Virus record (IMG/VR): IMGVR_UViG_3300043570_000570
Location: 1-64,000 of that record
Length of the DNA: 64,000 bases
Origin: a virus
Reading direction: 5' to 3' (one strand)
The notes beneath the pieces are model-generated. The model saw only the letters and a list, made by a program, of their open reading frames with translations. It ran no database searches and was not told the origin of the DNA. The position numbers and the translations under genes are program-made. Positions 30,001-37,309 of the stretch are shown here, one piece after another. Numbering within the stretch: position 1 is the stretch's first letter; each line of letters opens with the position of its first letter.

Positions 30001-30043
30001 GACGAGCATAAGGACCTACACTACCTTTAAATTTATCTGGCAT
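24059..30043 (-). CDS. Giant virion cargo protein
   Basis: This 1994-residue protein begins with a Pro/Ala/Arg-rich segment (GPYARPLAGAAPGD), then helical regions. A small-residue hydrophobic stretch near residues 425-465 (VAQMMPIIAVGGLVGGAIKG) and another Gly/Ala-rich area near 520 could insert into or cross a membrane during ejection. Residues about 690-1150 are highly charged coiled coil. A run of 14 threonines (1230-1243) then separates this from C-terminal mixed domains ending in a Pro-rich linker and an acidic helix. No catalytic motif was found. Position next to the polymerase gene and overlap by one base with the 573-residue gene argue for an internal, ejected virion protein. Confidence 0.6.
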   Translation of the reverse strand: MPDKFKGSVGPYARPLAGAAPGDMRSRFNALVPLEVQNAYQQKAEIDVLEADRLENQKLLQEQRNVKLNSLKSLYRQAMPNAQFADRAASSVFDRIENATSKQDINNIYGEIESIREKAQDNLFLFDAMETFSGLGESLASTAKGLFLGKETEVEKKKKLLTQANPDLASISGSVLPRDLFVEGINALKEADFKSYGQQVIQKYQSPLELNQALEKARHGSSGSFKDFDAFVAPRLDDAFATKGHYLYREGEEGAQFQKDARNAFANPTQNQISANFKHDLEKESLSSLKGAVMQKLQGELLKPRDAVDYNADNIKYYRNSLNIIDQRLNSLSGVYKVDKYAPDIQKTLFGESSSARRSTVKAFGDTLPGQWVQDLIGGSDFDKAVFSEAFYKPEVVTYDKENKPVMSNQFMYTKTDGSKGFNFGAIPEAGGAMVAQMMPIIAVGGLVGGAIKGVAGAELGWASSAAAGVARGYDALNKVSALGKELKLADRVATFASVAANTIPHFVEQEKRWGGDYVKRGFAGGIVEATAEAVGFPDVGALKMRPMTTTLTSSAMRAANLELGFGQRLGAYLNNSYQFAKLGLKQNAVEALEEELSLIGNSIVQNTLMPEEYALRDREEITAKTLTDTLVESFAAGLIYSFGTTGAGAYSYTRPQNLNNMANWEAANNADLFIAKLSDLKDKGKITDQDFVQGMAKARNLEGTLKSMVGFDNIRDLKTLNLDKDEQYNLFTNLLRKNDLLQIDYDSLSEDEKNTLAKYKIGNKLSKEQTTRVQEIKQQLAELPPRETATKEEQDKRIELTLMYQRLTRANTQFVKKGEITDEDKKFFYEKGVLQDADLQYSQEDVDKEIASIDKSILKTQKRIDRYANLTNSEKNEIIKKVYDEKIEAVMGIDSAGDLVSSMTALRNDLNYLKLKGEEEVPGQIEHKERLLDAYGKQMYDLTNERDEFGQNKIEQKVSTFDANTMEQEGDFYSMLKAQEYLESNKDHVNQDLYETIQENLNDSFDRAQSALAEATPEVRSKVLVDFLDKVTLKNTNYAYNVDLVNQMFPAAKYTQEELEDSREALIQRRADARSKQSVSTQVLPEGEEDQERQKEFNEVALQAAETPEVVDESGKSNRDDIYLAGYERMVERAKSNPLGFAPAIEGEIKKRLATVFSKGTKDYDTLINAFDNLLDKKITPAEFRNIFLSVWRANKENKSKADAVIFLKFIADRYFANDMPADRVAQKTTTTTTTTTTTTTTIPPTGTKTVPKKNEPNPKQKGKVDRLNEVVTQEVQARKTQLEYLASPLRSAALEYTKNNTKNEDPAVRRNVSLIEQLTTTPNIKIRIMNRKLFLKYHIMQRSEDVDPTQEFEKIVTHISENQMSVDIWNAMSEEDKEILMTPIDAIIGKNFYDSGMIKFFFTSTDTNGKLLPVGSGLFTNSEAIITAIDSEENLVTLEGLPMELNLSLTTSSSFKISDNVIREYSKLGGSEQELRNKNADTFQRLLALKKAVSEANSFEDSLPYLDFDYDVSFGIMLPTPINTFERGSSTELENIKKARISDFKIIEDPREPVFGRNYAFEKGRVYFNNNGNPTLLTNNKIDPAEADALAELYFSEENPYFASPKEAEGYLFNLINQVDRDSRLHFFVNEDYEPGNGQFPVVIVQSKKTPTGFQNSVLTKEEFADVLKNHYYKASLTLMKSGDSILRLKPEGPVTQSYAEYLKDTHNFPIKDGEVARPVNKVVYLSTEILKEQFPEIVGVVPKVETPKQVVNAPAVPAQPIDVVAALETPAKPSGPSALQTLSILLYPKALDAISKSAVPDASQLSGITRIGEEFYQMAVNTVLADPSKLSTVYYPKLIKNNNGGTGASVYFELTPYDSEDPGALGSPFYAARVQIAEREKPVTIILVKPNSPFGKNFGTPRFLAEIDLANPSEGKMSSTVPTAPVVPTQPAEPPVAKKTRPVLTANTFEEPQAEVTSESPFLDSLQDEEELRAAAKEVKEACKGDLDDIA
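26315..26356 (-). repeat. Poly-threonine codon run
   Basis: Fourteen ACN codons in a row (Thr1230-Thr1243) form an imperfect repeat of ACTACG/ACTACA-type hexamers, bounded by Lys and by Ile-Pro-Pro. It probably works as a flexible linker between the coiled-coil and C-terminal halves of the protein. Confidence 0.9.
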
Positions 30044-31764
30044 TACTTTGGATCTGTGTTGGGTTTAACTCTTCTAATATCTTGTGCATTAAACAGAGAC
30101 ATTGCATCCATACTTCCTAATTCTTCTAAGTCGAACTTATAACCGAATCCACCTGCATCTGTTATGTAATAGTCTTCAACTGCTACATCTTTCTTTGGAA
30201 CTAGAGTATAACCTGAACCCATAGTAGCATCTCTAGAATTTACTTCACTAATGTCTACAATATCACCATTTCTATCTTGAATGTCATATAGTCCAGTAGC
30301 AATATTTCTTAAATTTTCTACTGTCTTTCTATATTTAGAATCATCGCCAAAAGTGGCTTTAATTATTTTAGTATCTTGAGGATCCCAAGTATTGCTAAGT
30401 ACTGCACGAAGTAAAGCATCTTTTACATTTACAGGTATATCTTGTCCATTAGCATCTTGACCCCTAGATAATAGTTTCTTAAGAGCAACCATTAACTGTT
30501 GTTGTTTCTGTAAATCATTAGTTCCAACACCTGATAAAAGATCATTCTTAAGAGTCAAGCCTGTAGGTTTACCTGAAACACTTTGAGTCTCTTTCATAAA
30601 TCCACCATCTATTTCAAAACTTCCAGGAGGCAAAGCAATCTTACCTTCTTTGGCGTTAGTACTTAGCCCCATCCTATCAAGAGTAACTTCTTCTTGTATT
30701 CTTAAACTCGATTCATAAGCTTTTAATTTGTATTGATCTACATCTAGATCTTTCTCTACCTGGGTATAAGCATAGGCATTACTTGCATCAAATATAGTTT
30801 GATCTTGTAGATAACCTATTACTTCATTATCTGGAATATCTGCTAAACTCCTAGAAGCTCTTTGAGATAAAATATCTCTTTGAATGTAAGCTCTACTCAG
30901 AGAACGGTCTACTTCAAGAATCCTAGGGTCATCCATAGGGATATTCTTTTGTTTAGCCATCTCTTTCCTACCTTCTAAGTCTGCAATCTGTGCATTACTT
31001 AATTGTAGAGTTTCATTAATATGTCCCAAGTATTCAGTTTTAATTCCATCTTGATTAGAGTTTAAATACTTGTATTGAGAATCCATTTGTAACTGTTCAC
31101 TTTCAGCAGGGGTAAGCATGGATGTATAAGCATCTCTAATACGTCCTTGATCTACACTACTTATTATTGTTTTTTCAATACGTCTTCCGTCTGGAGTAAA
31201 CTCATACTTAGTTTCAATGTTAGGTTTAATTTTAGAGAAAGCTTCTCCCCACTTTTTACCTGTGCCCTCTTGATAAGGTTTATAACTTTGGTAACCAAGT
31301 TTACTTGCAACATCTCCGTTATTCTTCCATTCTGCAATATCTTTAAAAAAGAAATAGTCATTAGCAGGCCCCCTAAGTTTAGGATCAAGTTTTTTATACT
31401 CGTCCATCATAGTATTATAAGTCTTAGAAGACTCTACTGCAGTACGAAGGGTAGGATCATTCTCTAAAGGTCTTCCTATGTTTAAAACAGAATCTACATT
31501 TCCTTTAACGGAAAAATCTAAACCTGCATTCTGGTTAATTGCTTTAACCATGTTAGACATGTTCTTATCAAAGTATTCTTTGTCTACGTCTCTAACTAGG
31601 TTGTTTCTTATTTTACCGTAAGCATCTATACTTTGTTGTACTCTAGATCTACCTTCATCAAACATTTCCTGTTTTTTAACAGCAAGTTTAATTAAATCAT
31701 CTGCAGGCAAAGATTCAACGTAGTCTGGGTAAACAAATTTGGTATGTTGGGCTGAAATTGGCAT
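30043..31764 (-). CDS. Virion cargo protein, family not recognised
   Basis: A 573-residue, mostly helical and charged protein starting MPISAQHTKFVYPDYVESLP. Helices rich in Lys, Asp and Gln dominate residues 25-330, with no transmembrane segment and no enzyme motif. It sits between two cargo-type genes: the downstream start overlaps its stop by one base, and three bases separate it from the 822-residue gene. It is therefore part of the same transcript and probably the same injected complex. In crAss-like phages genes at this location encode capsid cargo. The function is inferred from position. Confidence 0.55.
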   Translation of the reverse strand: MPISAQHTKFVYPDYVESLPADDLIKLAVKKQEMFDEGRSRVQQSIDAYGKIRNNLVRDVDKEYFDKNMSNMVKAINQNAGLDFSVKGNVDSVLNIGRPLENDPTLRTAVESSKTYNTMMDEYKKLDPKLRGPANDYFFFKDIAEWKNNGDVASKLGYQSYKPYQEGTGKKWGEAFSKIKPNIETKYEFTPDGRRIEKTIISSVDQGRIRDAYTSMLTPAESEQLQMDSQYKYLNSNQDGIKTEYLGHINETLQLSNAQIADLEGRKEMAKQKNIPMDDPRILEVDRSLSRAYIQRDILSQRASRSLADIPDNEVIGYLQDQTIFDASNAYAYTQVEKDLDVDQYKLKAYESSLRIQEEVTLDRMGLSTNAKEGKIALPPGSFEIDGGFMKETQSVSGKPTGLTLKNDLLSGVGTNDLQKQQQLMVALKKLLSRGQDANGQDIPVNVKDALLRAVLSNTWDPQDTKIIKATFGDDSKYRKTVENLRNIATGLYDIQDRNGDIVDISEVNSRDATMGSGYTLVPKKDVAVEDYYITDAGGFGYKFDLEELGSMDAMSLFNAQDIRRVKPNTDPK

Positions 31765-31767
31765 GGT

Positions 31768-34236
31768 TTAATATTTAGATTTTTTATACATTCCTTTTTT
31801 AGCAGTCTTCTTTTCCTTGGATGTAGTACCGTCTACATAGTCATTGAATTGATTGAAGTAAAAAGGTAGTTGTCCATCAACTACATCCATCTGACCTTGA
31901 GACTTTGTATTAAAAGAAGGAACAAGGTTATTAATAAAAGCAGCTTTACGAGACTCACTTTGATCAAAGTAAGCTTTCTTGTTAATTAAATTTGCAATTG
32001 CTGCTTGTTTTTCTGCAGACTGAGCATCACTTGCTTGAGCCATTTGATTGTTATATACTTTATCAAAAGCATTCAAGTTTATTTGATCTGCTTGAAATTT
32101 CATCTGAGCATTGGCTTGATCTGTATTAGCCCTACTCTGCATGTCATAGTTTTCTCCAGTTTCTGAAATTTTTTGCTTAGCATCTAACCCTGCAATATAA
32201 ACATCTAAAGGATCTGCTCCTGCTCTTATTGCAGCTGTACCTGAATTATCTACGTTTTGCATCTGACTACGAGTATTATAAGTTTGAGAACGAAGATAAG
32301 GAGAATCGACTTCAGGAATACCATAAGCATATTTTTCTTGTGCTCGAGCAAGTCCCATGAGTTCAGGAATAGCTTGATACAAAGGAAATTTACCTGCAGT
32401 ATATTGTCCTCTTGGAGCAGTACCTGATTGATTGAATGTTATTTCTCCTGGATCTACTGGAGCATTTTCATACTGATAGTCCATACCATCCTCTCTACTT
32501 TTTAATCTTAACATTTCTCCAATAGTAGTATTTCCTATAATTCCATCAGCTTTTGATATAGCTTTTCCTTTATACATATCATCGTACACACCTTGAGGAG
32601 TAAGATCAACGTCAGCTAAAACATCTTTAAATTCTGGATTGTCTTTTAAATCTGCTAAATCTAAATAAGATTGTTGGAAAGTAGTACCTTGCTCCGTGCT
32701 TAGGGGAGTCATACCTAGTTTCGTTGCTATCTGATTGTATATTTTATTCTTCATCCCTCCTGATGTTCTATCAAGATCTTCTGTTTTAATATCTAGATTA
32801 GGATCATTTTTAGCAGCTTCTTTAATTGTGTAAAATTGTTTTTGAGCATTCATAAAGTTATCCATGAATTGATCTTTAGTGATATCTTCATTAGGATTTC
32901 TTTCTTTGTATTTAGCATACATTGCATCTTTAACTTTAGCAAACTCTGGACGATTAAAAGTGCTACTTAATTCATCAAAGTTTGTATTGTAGTCTCCAAG
33001 AGTAGTTTTCTTATTAGCCGCAGTTACTTTCATAGGTCTATTGTTTTCTCCCATGACATAGTCTCCTACCTGAATAGAAGGATCTCCTTGTTTTTTAATA
33101 GTAACTCCTGCAGGAACTTTATACTTAACTCCTCCATCTTCCATCTGTAAAGTTTGCGCTTCTTGAACATTTCCCCCATACTGCATTTCTGCAAGTATTT
33201 TATCTTGCACACTTTGAGGAAGTGCCTTGAAGCCTGCATTGTTAATGCTTGCACCATTTCTTGACATTAATTCTCCATTAGAATTTCCATTAAGAGCCTG
33301 TTGATCATTAAACAAACTATCAAGTATTTTCTGGTTACGTTGCATCATAATACCAGCAGTATCTTTATCTACTTGTTTAGCAAAAGGATTATCAAGAGTC
33401 TTCTTATATGATGTGATGTCATAGTTCTTAGCCATTTGAGCAAAGGTCTTTTTAGAACCTTCGGGCTTCAGACTGTTAGAATATACACGAGTTTCATCAG
33501 GAAGGTTTGTAGGTATCCCTCCACGCTCGTGAGAAGGGCCTGTAGCTATTTCTGTTTCAAAGTTTGGAAGTTGGATAAACTCTCCACCCTCAATCTCTAC
33601 GTTATTGCCCCCACCAGAAGAATAACGTTTGTTTATTTGTGCACCCATTTCTGCTGTAATTACATTTTTTCTTCCTGTACCTCCACTACTAGTACGACCA
33701 TACATATAGTTGTAATCGTAAAGAGGCTTAGAGTTTCGTTGTTGTATTGATTGGTTTACTGTACGGTCGTTTTTTAAATCTTGATTATAAGCAAAGGCTG
33801 AGTCTACCGCTAGTAATCCTAATGTAGGCAAATAATTTGGTTCAGTATCTTTTGTATCTTCAGGCTTTGTTTGACCTTCATTTGCTTTAGTACCTGTATT
33901 ACTATAAAGAAAATTAAGAGTTTTAGAAGCATCATTAAATGTTCCAGGCTCATAAGTAGTTCCTTCTGAAGTAATTGTACCTTCAGGCATTAAAGAACTT
34001 CTGTAACTTCCTTTAGGAGCAAAGGGTTTACCTAGTGTATTAGAATTACGTTGAGCAAAGTCTTTTTGTAATACAGCATTTAATTCTTCTGCTGTAGGGA
34101 TATTTAGATTTCCTTCGTTAGTAATTTGTTCTACTTGAGGAGAAACAAGATTATTAGGGGAAGTACTAATACCTTTATTAGGAATATCATCTATTCCTCC
34201 AGTGCCAAATTTTTTGTAAAGCGAGTATCGTAACAT
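31768..34236 (-). CDS. Virion cargo protein with SHERGG and MxxGG motifs
   Basis: An 822-residue protein. Residues about 205-255 hold a recurring phage virion motif: VEIEGGEFIQLPN, then GPSHERGGIPTNLPDETRV. MQYGG (351-355) and MEDGG (365-369) follow. Later KADGIIGNTTIGEML resembles the core of a peptidoglycan-binding module (DGxxGxxT). The C-terminal third is Gln/Asn/Ala-rich and the last residues are very basic (KEKKTAKKGMYKKSKY). It is the first gene after the terminator and promoter pair at 34300-34348. Role in the capsid as cargo or ejection protein is inferred from motifs and context. Confidence 0.6.
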   Translation of the reverse strand: MLRYSLYKKFGTGGIDDIPNKGISTSPNNLVSPQVEQITNEGNLNIPTAEELNAVLQKDFAQRNSNTLGKPFAPKGSYRSSLMPEGTITSEGTTYEPGTFNDASKTLNFLYSNTGTKANEGQTKPEDTKDTEPNYLPTLGLLAVDSAFAYNQDLKNDRTVNQSIQQRNSKPLYDYNYMYGRTSSGGTGRKNVITAEMGAQINKRYSSGGGNNVEIEGGEFIQLPNFETEIATGPSHERGGIPTNLPDETRVYSNSLKPEGSKKTFAQMAKNYDITSYKKTLDNPFAKQVDKDTAGIMMQRNQKILDSLFNDQQALNGNSNGELMSRNGASINNAGFKALPQSVQDKILAEMQYGGNVQEAQTLQMEDGGVKYKVPAGVTIKKQGDPSIQVGDYVMGENNRPMKVTAANKKTTLGDYNTNFDELSSTFNRPEFAKVKDAMYAKYKERNPNEDITKDQFMDNFMNAQKQFYTIKEAAKNDPNLDIKTEDLDRTSGGMKNKIYNQIATKLGMTPLSTEQGTTFQQSYLDLADLKDNPEFKDVLADVDLTPQGVYDDMYKGKAISKADGIIGNTTIGEMLRLKSREDGMDYQYENAPVDPGEITFNQSGTAPRGQYTAGKFPLYQAIPELMGLARAQEKYAYGIPEVDSPYLRSQTYNTRSQMQNVDNSGTAAIRAGADPLDVYIAGLDAKQKISETGENYDMQSRANTDQANAQMKFQADQINLNAFDKVYNNQMAQASDAQSAEKQAAIANLINKKAYFDQSESRKAAFINNLVPSFNTKSQGQMDVVDGQLPFYFNQFNDYVDGTTSKEKKTAKKGMYKKSKY

Positions 34237-34299
34237 GTTTTAATTATTTATGTTATTAACATAGAAAGTTAATAACTGCTTGAGTTTAAGCTAGTTATA

Positions 34300-34329
34300 C
34301 AAATATACAAGATTAAGATAAAAAAGCAA
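34300..34329 (-). promoter_or_regulatory. Bacteroides-type promoter for cargo/RNAP operon
   Basis: On the minus strand TTG (34327-34329) and TATATTTG (34300-34307) are separated by 19 bases. It lies about 65 bases upstream of the 822-residue gene. The TTG touches the base of the terminator hairpin for the preceding genes, so termination and initiation share the same 50 bases. Confidence 0.75.
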
Positions 34330-34348
34330 GGGTTGATTTCTCAACCCT
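34320..34348 (-). terminator. Intrinsic terminator after 50-aa basic gene
   Basis: The minus-strand RNA forms a perfect 8-bp stem AGGGTTGA / TCAACCCT with a GAAA tetraloop (34329-34348), followed by GC and six T residues (34320-34325). The TGA stop of the basic peptide gene is within the first arm of the stem. Confidence 0.85.
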
Positions 34349-34493
34349 GACCTCTACTTTTCTTGAGATAATTTTTGCTAGACTTTGACTTAGATGCCTT
34401 AGTCTTTGCTACAACTCCTTTTCTTCTTACCTTAGGTTTAACCTTAAACTTTGAAGATGAAGATGTATTTGATTTAGATGCTTTAGCTGCCAT
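34341..34493 (-). CDS. Histone-like basic peptide (50 aa)
   Basis: ATG at 34491-34493 opens 50 codons ending in a TGA inside the terminator stem: MAAKASKSNTSSSSKFKVKP, then KVRRKGVVAKTKASKSKSSK, then NYLKKSRGQG. It has 14 Lys and 3 Arg and no Asp or Glu, with Lys-Ala-Ser type spacing as in histone H1 tails and DNA-condensing peptides. It fills the gap between the 190-residue gene and the terminator. It could bind packaged DNA or charge-neutralise it. The composition is observed and the role is inferred. Confidence 0.7.
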   Translation of the reverse strand: MAAKASKSNTSSSSKFKVKPKVRRKGVVAKTKASKSKSSKNYLKKSRGQG

Positions 34494-34524
34494 ATATTTA
34501 GTTTTAGTTTTTTAGTATTTTAGT

Positions 34525-35097
34525 TTAGCACTTCCAACGTTTACGTGCTTGACGTATTCTGCTGTTAGGATCATTCTGTGTAGCCTGTGAAGATCCACGT
34601 AGTTGTCCTAATGAACGAGCACAATAAGATTTTCTACGACCAGCTGCTTTGCTGCCTGCTTTAACCTTACCTGTTACTGCTGTGCTTAAGTTAGATCCAG
34701 GGTTTGCTCTACGATAAGCCATAACTCCTTTTTGAGTCATGCCTGCTCCTGACTTAGTAGGACGATAGTTTGCTCCTGGTCCTTTAGTAGTCTTTGCAAT
34801 AGTTCCTCCTTTAGCCATGTAAGCAGCTTTAAGTCTTCCTCCTGACATAAACTTGTATCCGTACTTAGAAGCATCTTGTCTAGCCTCAGATACGTTTCCT
34901 TTATTAGCTGCTACAAATCTTGCCTTAGCAACACTAGTAGGCATCTTACCGCCATCAGCCATTTCACGTTTAATCTTACGTTCTTGCTTAAGCATTTCTG
35001 GAGTAGGTTTCTTGCCTGAGCCTCTCTTTGCACGGATGTTATCCCACAATCCTCTTTGTGAGTAAGATCCATCTTTACGTTTTATCATCTGTTTCAT
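34525..35097 (-). CDS. Small basic virion protein (DUF6321-like)
   Basis: A 190-residue, Lys/Arg/Gly-rich protein. Residues 17-31 (GLWDNIRAKRGSGKK) and the C-terminal block (SYCARSLGQLRGSS, then DPNSRIRQARKRWKC) match a small family seen in many phages and named, from memory, DUF6321. Between them are three Met-(x)-x-Gly-Gly units (MADGG 46, MSGG 84, MAKGG 94). No catalytic motif was found. The start overlaps the 737-residue gene by four bases (ATGA type). It is likely a DNA- or RNA-associated virion component; the biochemical role is unknown. Confidence 0.65.
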   Translation of the reverse strand: MKQMIKRKDGSYSQRGLWDNIRAKRGSGKKPTPEMLKQERKIKREMADGGKMPTSVAKARFVAANKGNVSEARQDASKYGYKFMSGGRLKAAYMAKGGTIAKTTKGPGANYRPTKSGAGMTQKGVMAYRRANPGSNLSTAVTGKVKAGSKAAGRRKSYCARSLGQLRGSSQATQNDPNSRIRQARKRWKC

Positions 35098-37307
35098 TTT
35101 TTTACTTTTGATTTAGCTAAGAATGAAGTTAGGTCATACTTTACTTTTTCTCTATCGAACTGTTTTGATAGTTGGTTAGCCAACTTTAATCTGTTGGGTT
35201 TACTTTCTACTCTACGAAGAATACTTGCTACTCCGTTAACCATGTCTTTATCATCACTGTGGTCTATCTTGCCTCCTCTTTCATAAGTACTAAAAGGTAA
35301 ATACTTACTAAATGAAGAAGCATTTTTTTGACCTTCTGATTGATCCTTTATATAATCAATAGCTTTTTTTTGGTCTGGAAATAAACTAGTTTTTCCTCGA
35401 CCTAAAAAAGTATTCTCTCCCTGACGTAGTTGATTTACTCTATTTGCATTTAATATACCTTCTGATGTATTATACATAAAAGGAGCAGTAGACATAGTGT
35501 TGTAATCCATTTCTGTTAGTTTACCTGTCCGCATCCTATCAATAGCACCATCTCCCAAAACACTAGCAAATTCTTGATCGGTTAATTTACCTTTTCCCAT
35601 ACTCATAATTCGTGCTTCCTCTGGCATACCCTCCGCAAACTGTTGTTTCATTTTATACTCAGGAAGGCGATCTCGCATCATTCTTACAGGCTCTACTTCA
35701 CCTTTAAAATAATTTTTAGTTACAAATCCTTCTCCCTGAGGAGTCTTTAAATTGTTCACGTAAAATTCAGAACCACGTAAATCATCTAATGCCCATCTAC
35801 CTGTAAGATCATTAGGTGTTGCTGCTTTATTAAAGTTTGCATGTTCTGTTCTATATACATTTTTATAAGTAGGCAGTGCAGGTTTACCTGCAATTTTAGA
35901 AGTTTGTACTACATCGTCAGCATATTTAGAAACTCCCTTGAGTATCGAACTACCAAAAGGTTTAATTGCTTTAGCAGCTGGTATAACTTGAAGTGCATTC
36001 ATACCAGCATTTAACAAATCGCTCCCGGCTTCAGCAAAATTACCTTGTGCAACATTAGATACAGCAGATCCTGTATTGCCTACTAAATCAGTTGCTGCAA
36101 ATGCAAGTGAAGCAGGATTAACCATATCTAATACATGGTCTAATGGATCAGCAGAACCTTTACGTTGTTCTGCCTGAGATACAAAGGAAGTAGCTTCTCT
36201 AGCTTTTTCATAATCAGATTTAACTTTACCTTGAGTAACACTACCAACTTTCCTTGCATACTGAGCAGCTTCTGCTGCTTTTCTATTAGCTAAGTCAGGA
36301 GTACTTACTTTAGTGTTATCACTATAGCCAGCATTACCTGCAGGACTAGTTCTCATGTAAGGTTTATCAACAATAGGAGTCCAGCCAGACCATCCTCCAT
36401 TATCCATCCGTGTAAGTGGGTAAGTAGGAGTGTTTTGTTGCACTTTAAAAGGTCCTGCAGTAGGCAAATCATTAGGACTGAAAGAGTAAACATTACCTGA
36501 AGGATCCATAGCATGTGAGTATCCTGCAGCTTTATCCCCCCTAATAGCCATGCTAGCAGTTGGATGATCCATAGCTTTTAACATTTTTCCAGTTTGAGGA
36601 TGTCTAGAATATGCATGATATAACCCATCATCTTCCTTAAGTTGAGAATAATCAAAACCAATAGGTCTTTTTAATGAATCCCAATATCCTCTTATGTCAT
36701 ACTGAGAAGTATCACTTTGTAAATTAGAAGGAAGAGTTTTATAAAATTTTTGAAATTCTGTTTCTTCTTTAGGAGTTAAAGAAGTTAATCCTCCATTAGG
36801 CATTATGGGTCTATTAGGATTAGGTCTCATAACCACTTGAGCATTGTCCCTTTGAGGAACTCTCATAGTATTATTATTGTTAACACTAAACTCGTTAACT
36901 GTACCTGCTACTCTTGTAATAGGTTTTATTGTATTGTTAACTCTATTAACTGTTCTGCTAGCTTGAGCAGCACCTATAGCTAAATTACTATAAGGTCTAA
37001 TTCGATTTGCTACTCTAGCTACTCCCATTAATCCTTTAGCAGTTCCTCCTGTTACTATATTTAAAGCGTCTAATCCTGCTCCCATGTAATCACCTTGAGC
37101 AATATTGGATGCAGCACTAGCACCTGAAGCATACATACCTATAGGCCCAGGAATATAACTAGCTGCTTCTACAGCCATACCGAATCCTGTACTTCCCCCA
37201 TTAGGCATCTTACGCTTCTTAGAATTCTTATATGCACCCTTAAGTCTTGAACCTGTAGGTGCATTAGAATTTGCAATTATAGAACCGTTAACCCCTGGGA
37301 CAAACAT
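35094..37307 (-). CDS. Virion cargo protein with MPNGG repeats and duplicated modules
   Basis: A 737-residue protein. The N-terminus (VPGVNGSIIANSNAP) is followed by a basic patch and MPNGG at 34. A Gly/Ala-rich membrane-active-looking segment comes next (SNIAQGDYMGAGLDALNIV), which recurs near residue 420 as SNVAQGNFAEAGSDLLNA. MPNGG (169) starts a module LTPKEETEFQKFYKTLP ... YDIRGYW ... HPTASM known from other phage virion proteins; MDNGG is at 301. A C-terminal domain near residue 485 begins NVYRTEHANF and GRWALDD. An ADP-ribosyltransferase-like fold is possible for it but unproven. It is likely ejected with DNA. Confidence 0.6.
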   Translation of the reverse strand: MFVPGVNGSIIANSNAPTGSRLKGAYKNSKKRKMPNGGSTGFGMAVEAASYIPGPIGMYASGASAASNIAQGDYMGAGLDALNIVTGGTAKGLMGVARVANRIRPYSNLAIGAAQASRTVNRVNNTIKPITRVAGTVNEFSVNNNNTMRVPQRDNAQVVMRPNPNRPIMPNGGLTSLTPKEETEFQKFYKTLPSNLQSDTSQYDIRGYWDSLKRPIGFDYSQLKEDDGLYHAYSRHPQTGKMLKAMDHPTASMAIRGDKAAGYSHAMDPSGNVYSFSPNDLPTAGPFKVQQNTPTYPLTRMDNGGWSGWTPIVDKPYMRTSPAGNAGYSDNTKVSTPDLANRKAAEAAQYARKVGSVTQGKVKSDYEKAREATSFVSQAEQRKGSADPLDHVLDMVNPASLAFAATDLVGNTGSAVSNVAQGNFAEAGSDLLNAGMNALQVIPAAKAIKPFGSSILKGVSKYADDVVQTSKIAGKPALPTYKNVYRTEHANFNKAATPNDLTGRWALDDLRGSEFYVNNLKTPQGEGFVTKNYFKGEVEPVRMMRDRLPEYKMKQQFAEGMPEEARIMSMGKGKLTDQEFASVLGDGAIDRMRTGKLTEMDYNTMSTAPFMYNTSEGILNANRVNQLRQGENTFLGRGKTSLFPDQKKAIDYIKDQSEGQKNASSFSKYLPFSTYERGGKIDHSDDKDMVNGVASILRRVESKPNRLKLANQLSKQFDREKVKYDLTSFLAKSKVKK

Positions 37308-37309
37308 AC

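Noticed and set aside
31164-31388. Minus-strand 74-codon frame inside the 573-aa gene
   Set aside because: A shadow frame of a real gene with no independent start signal.
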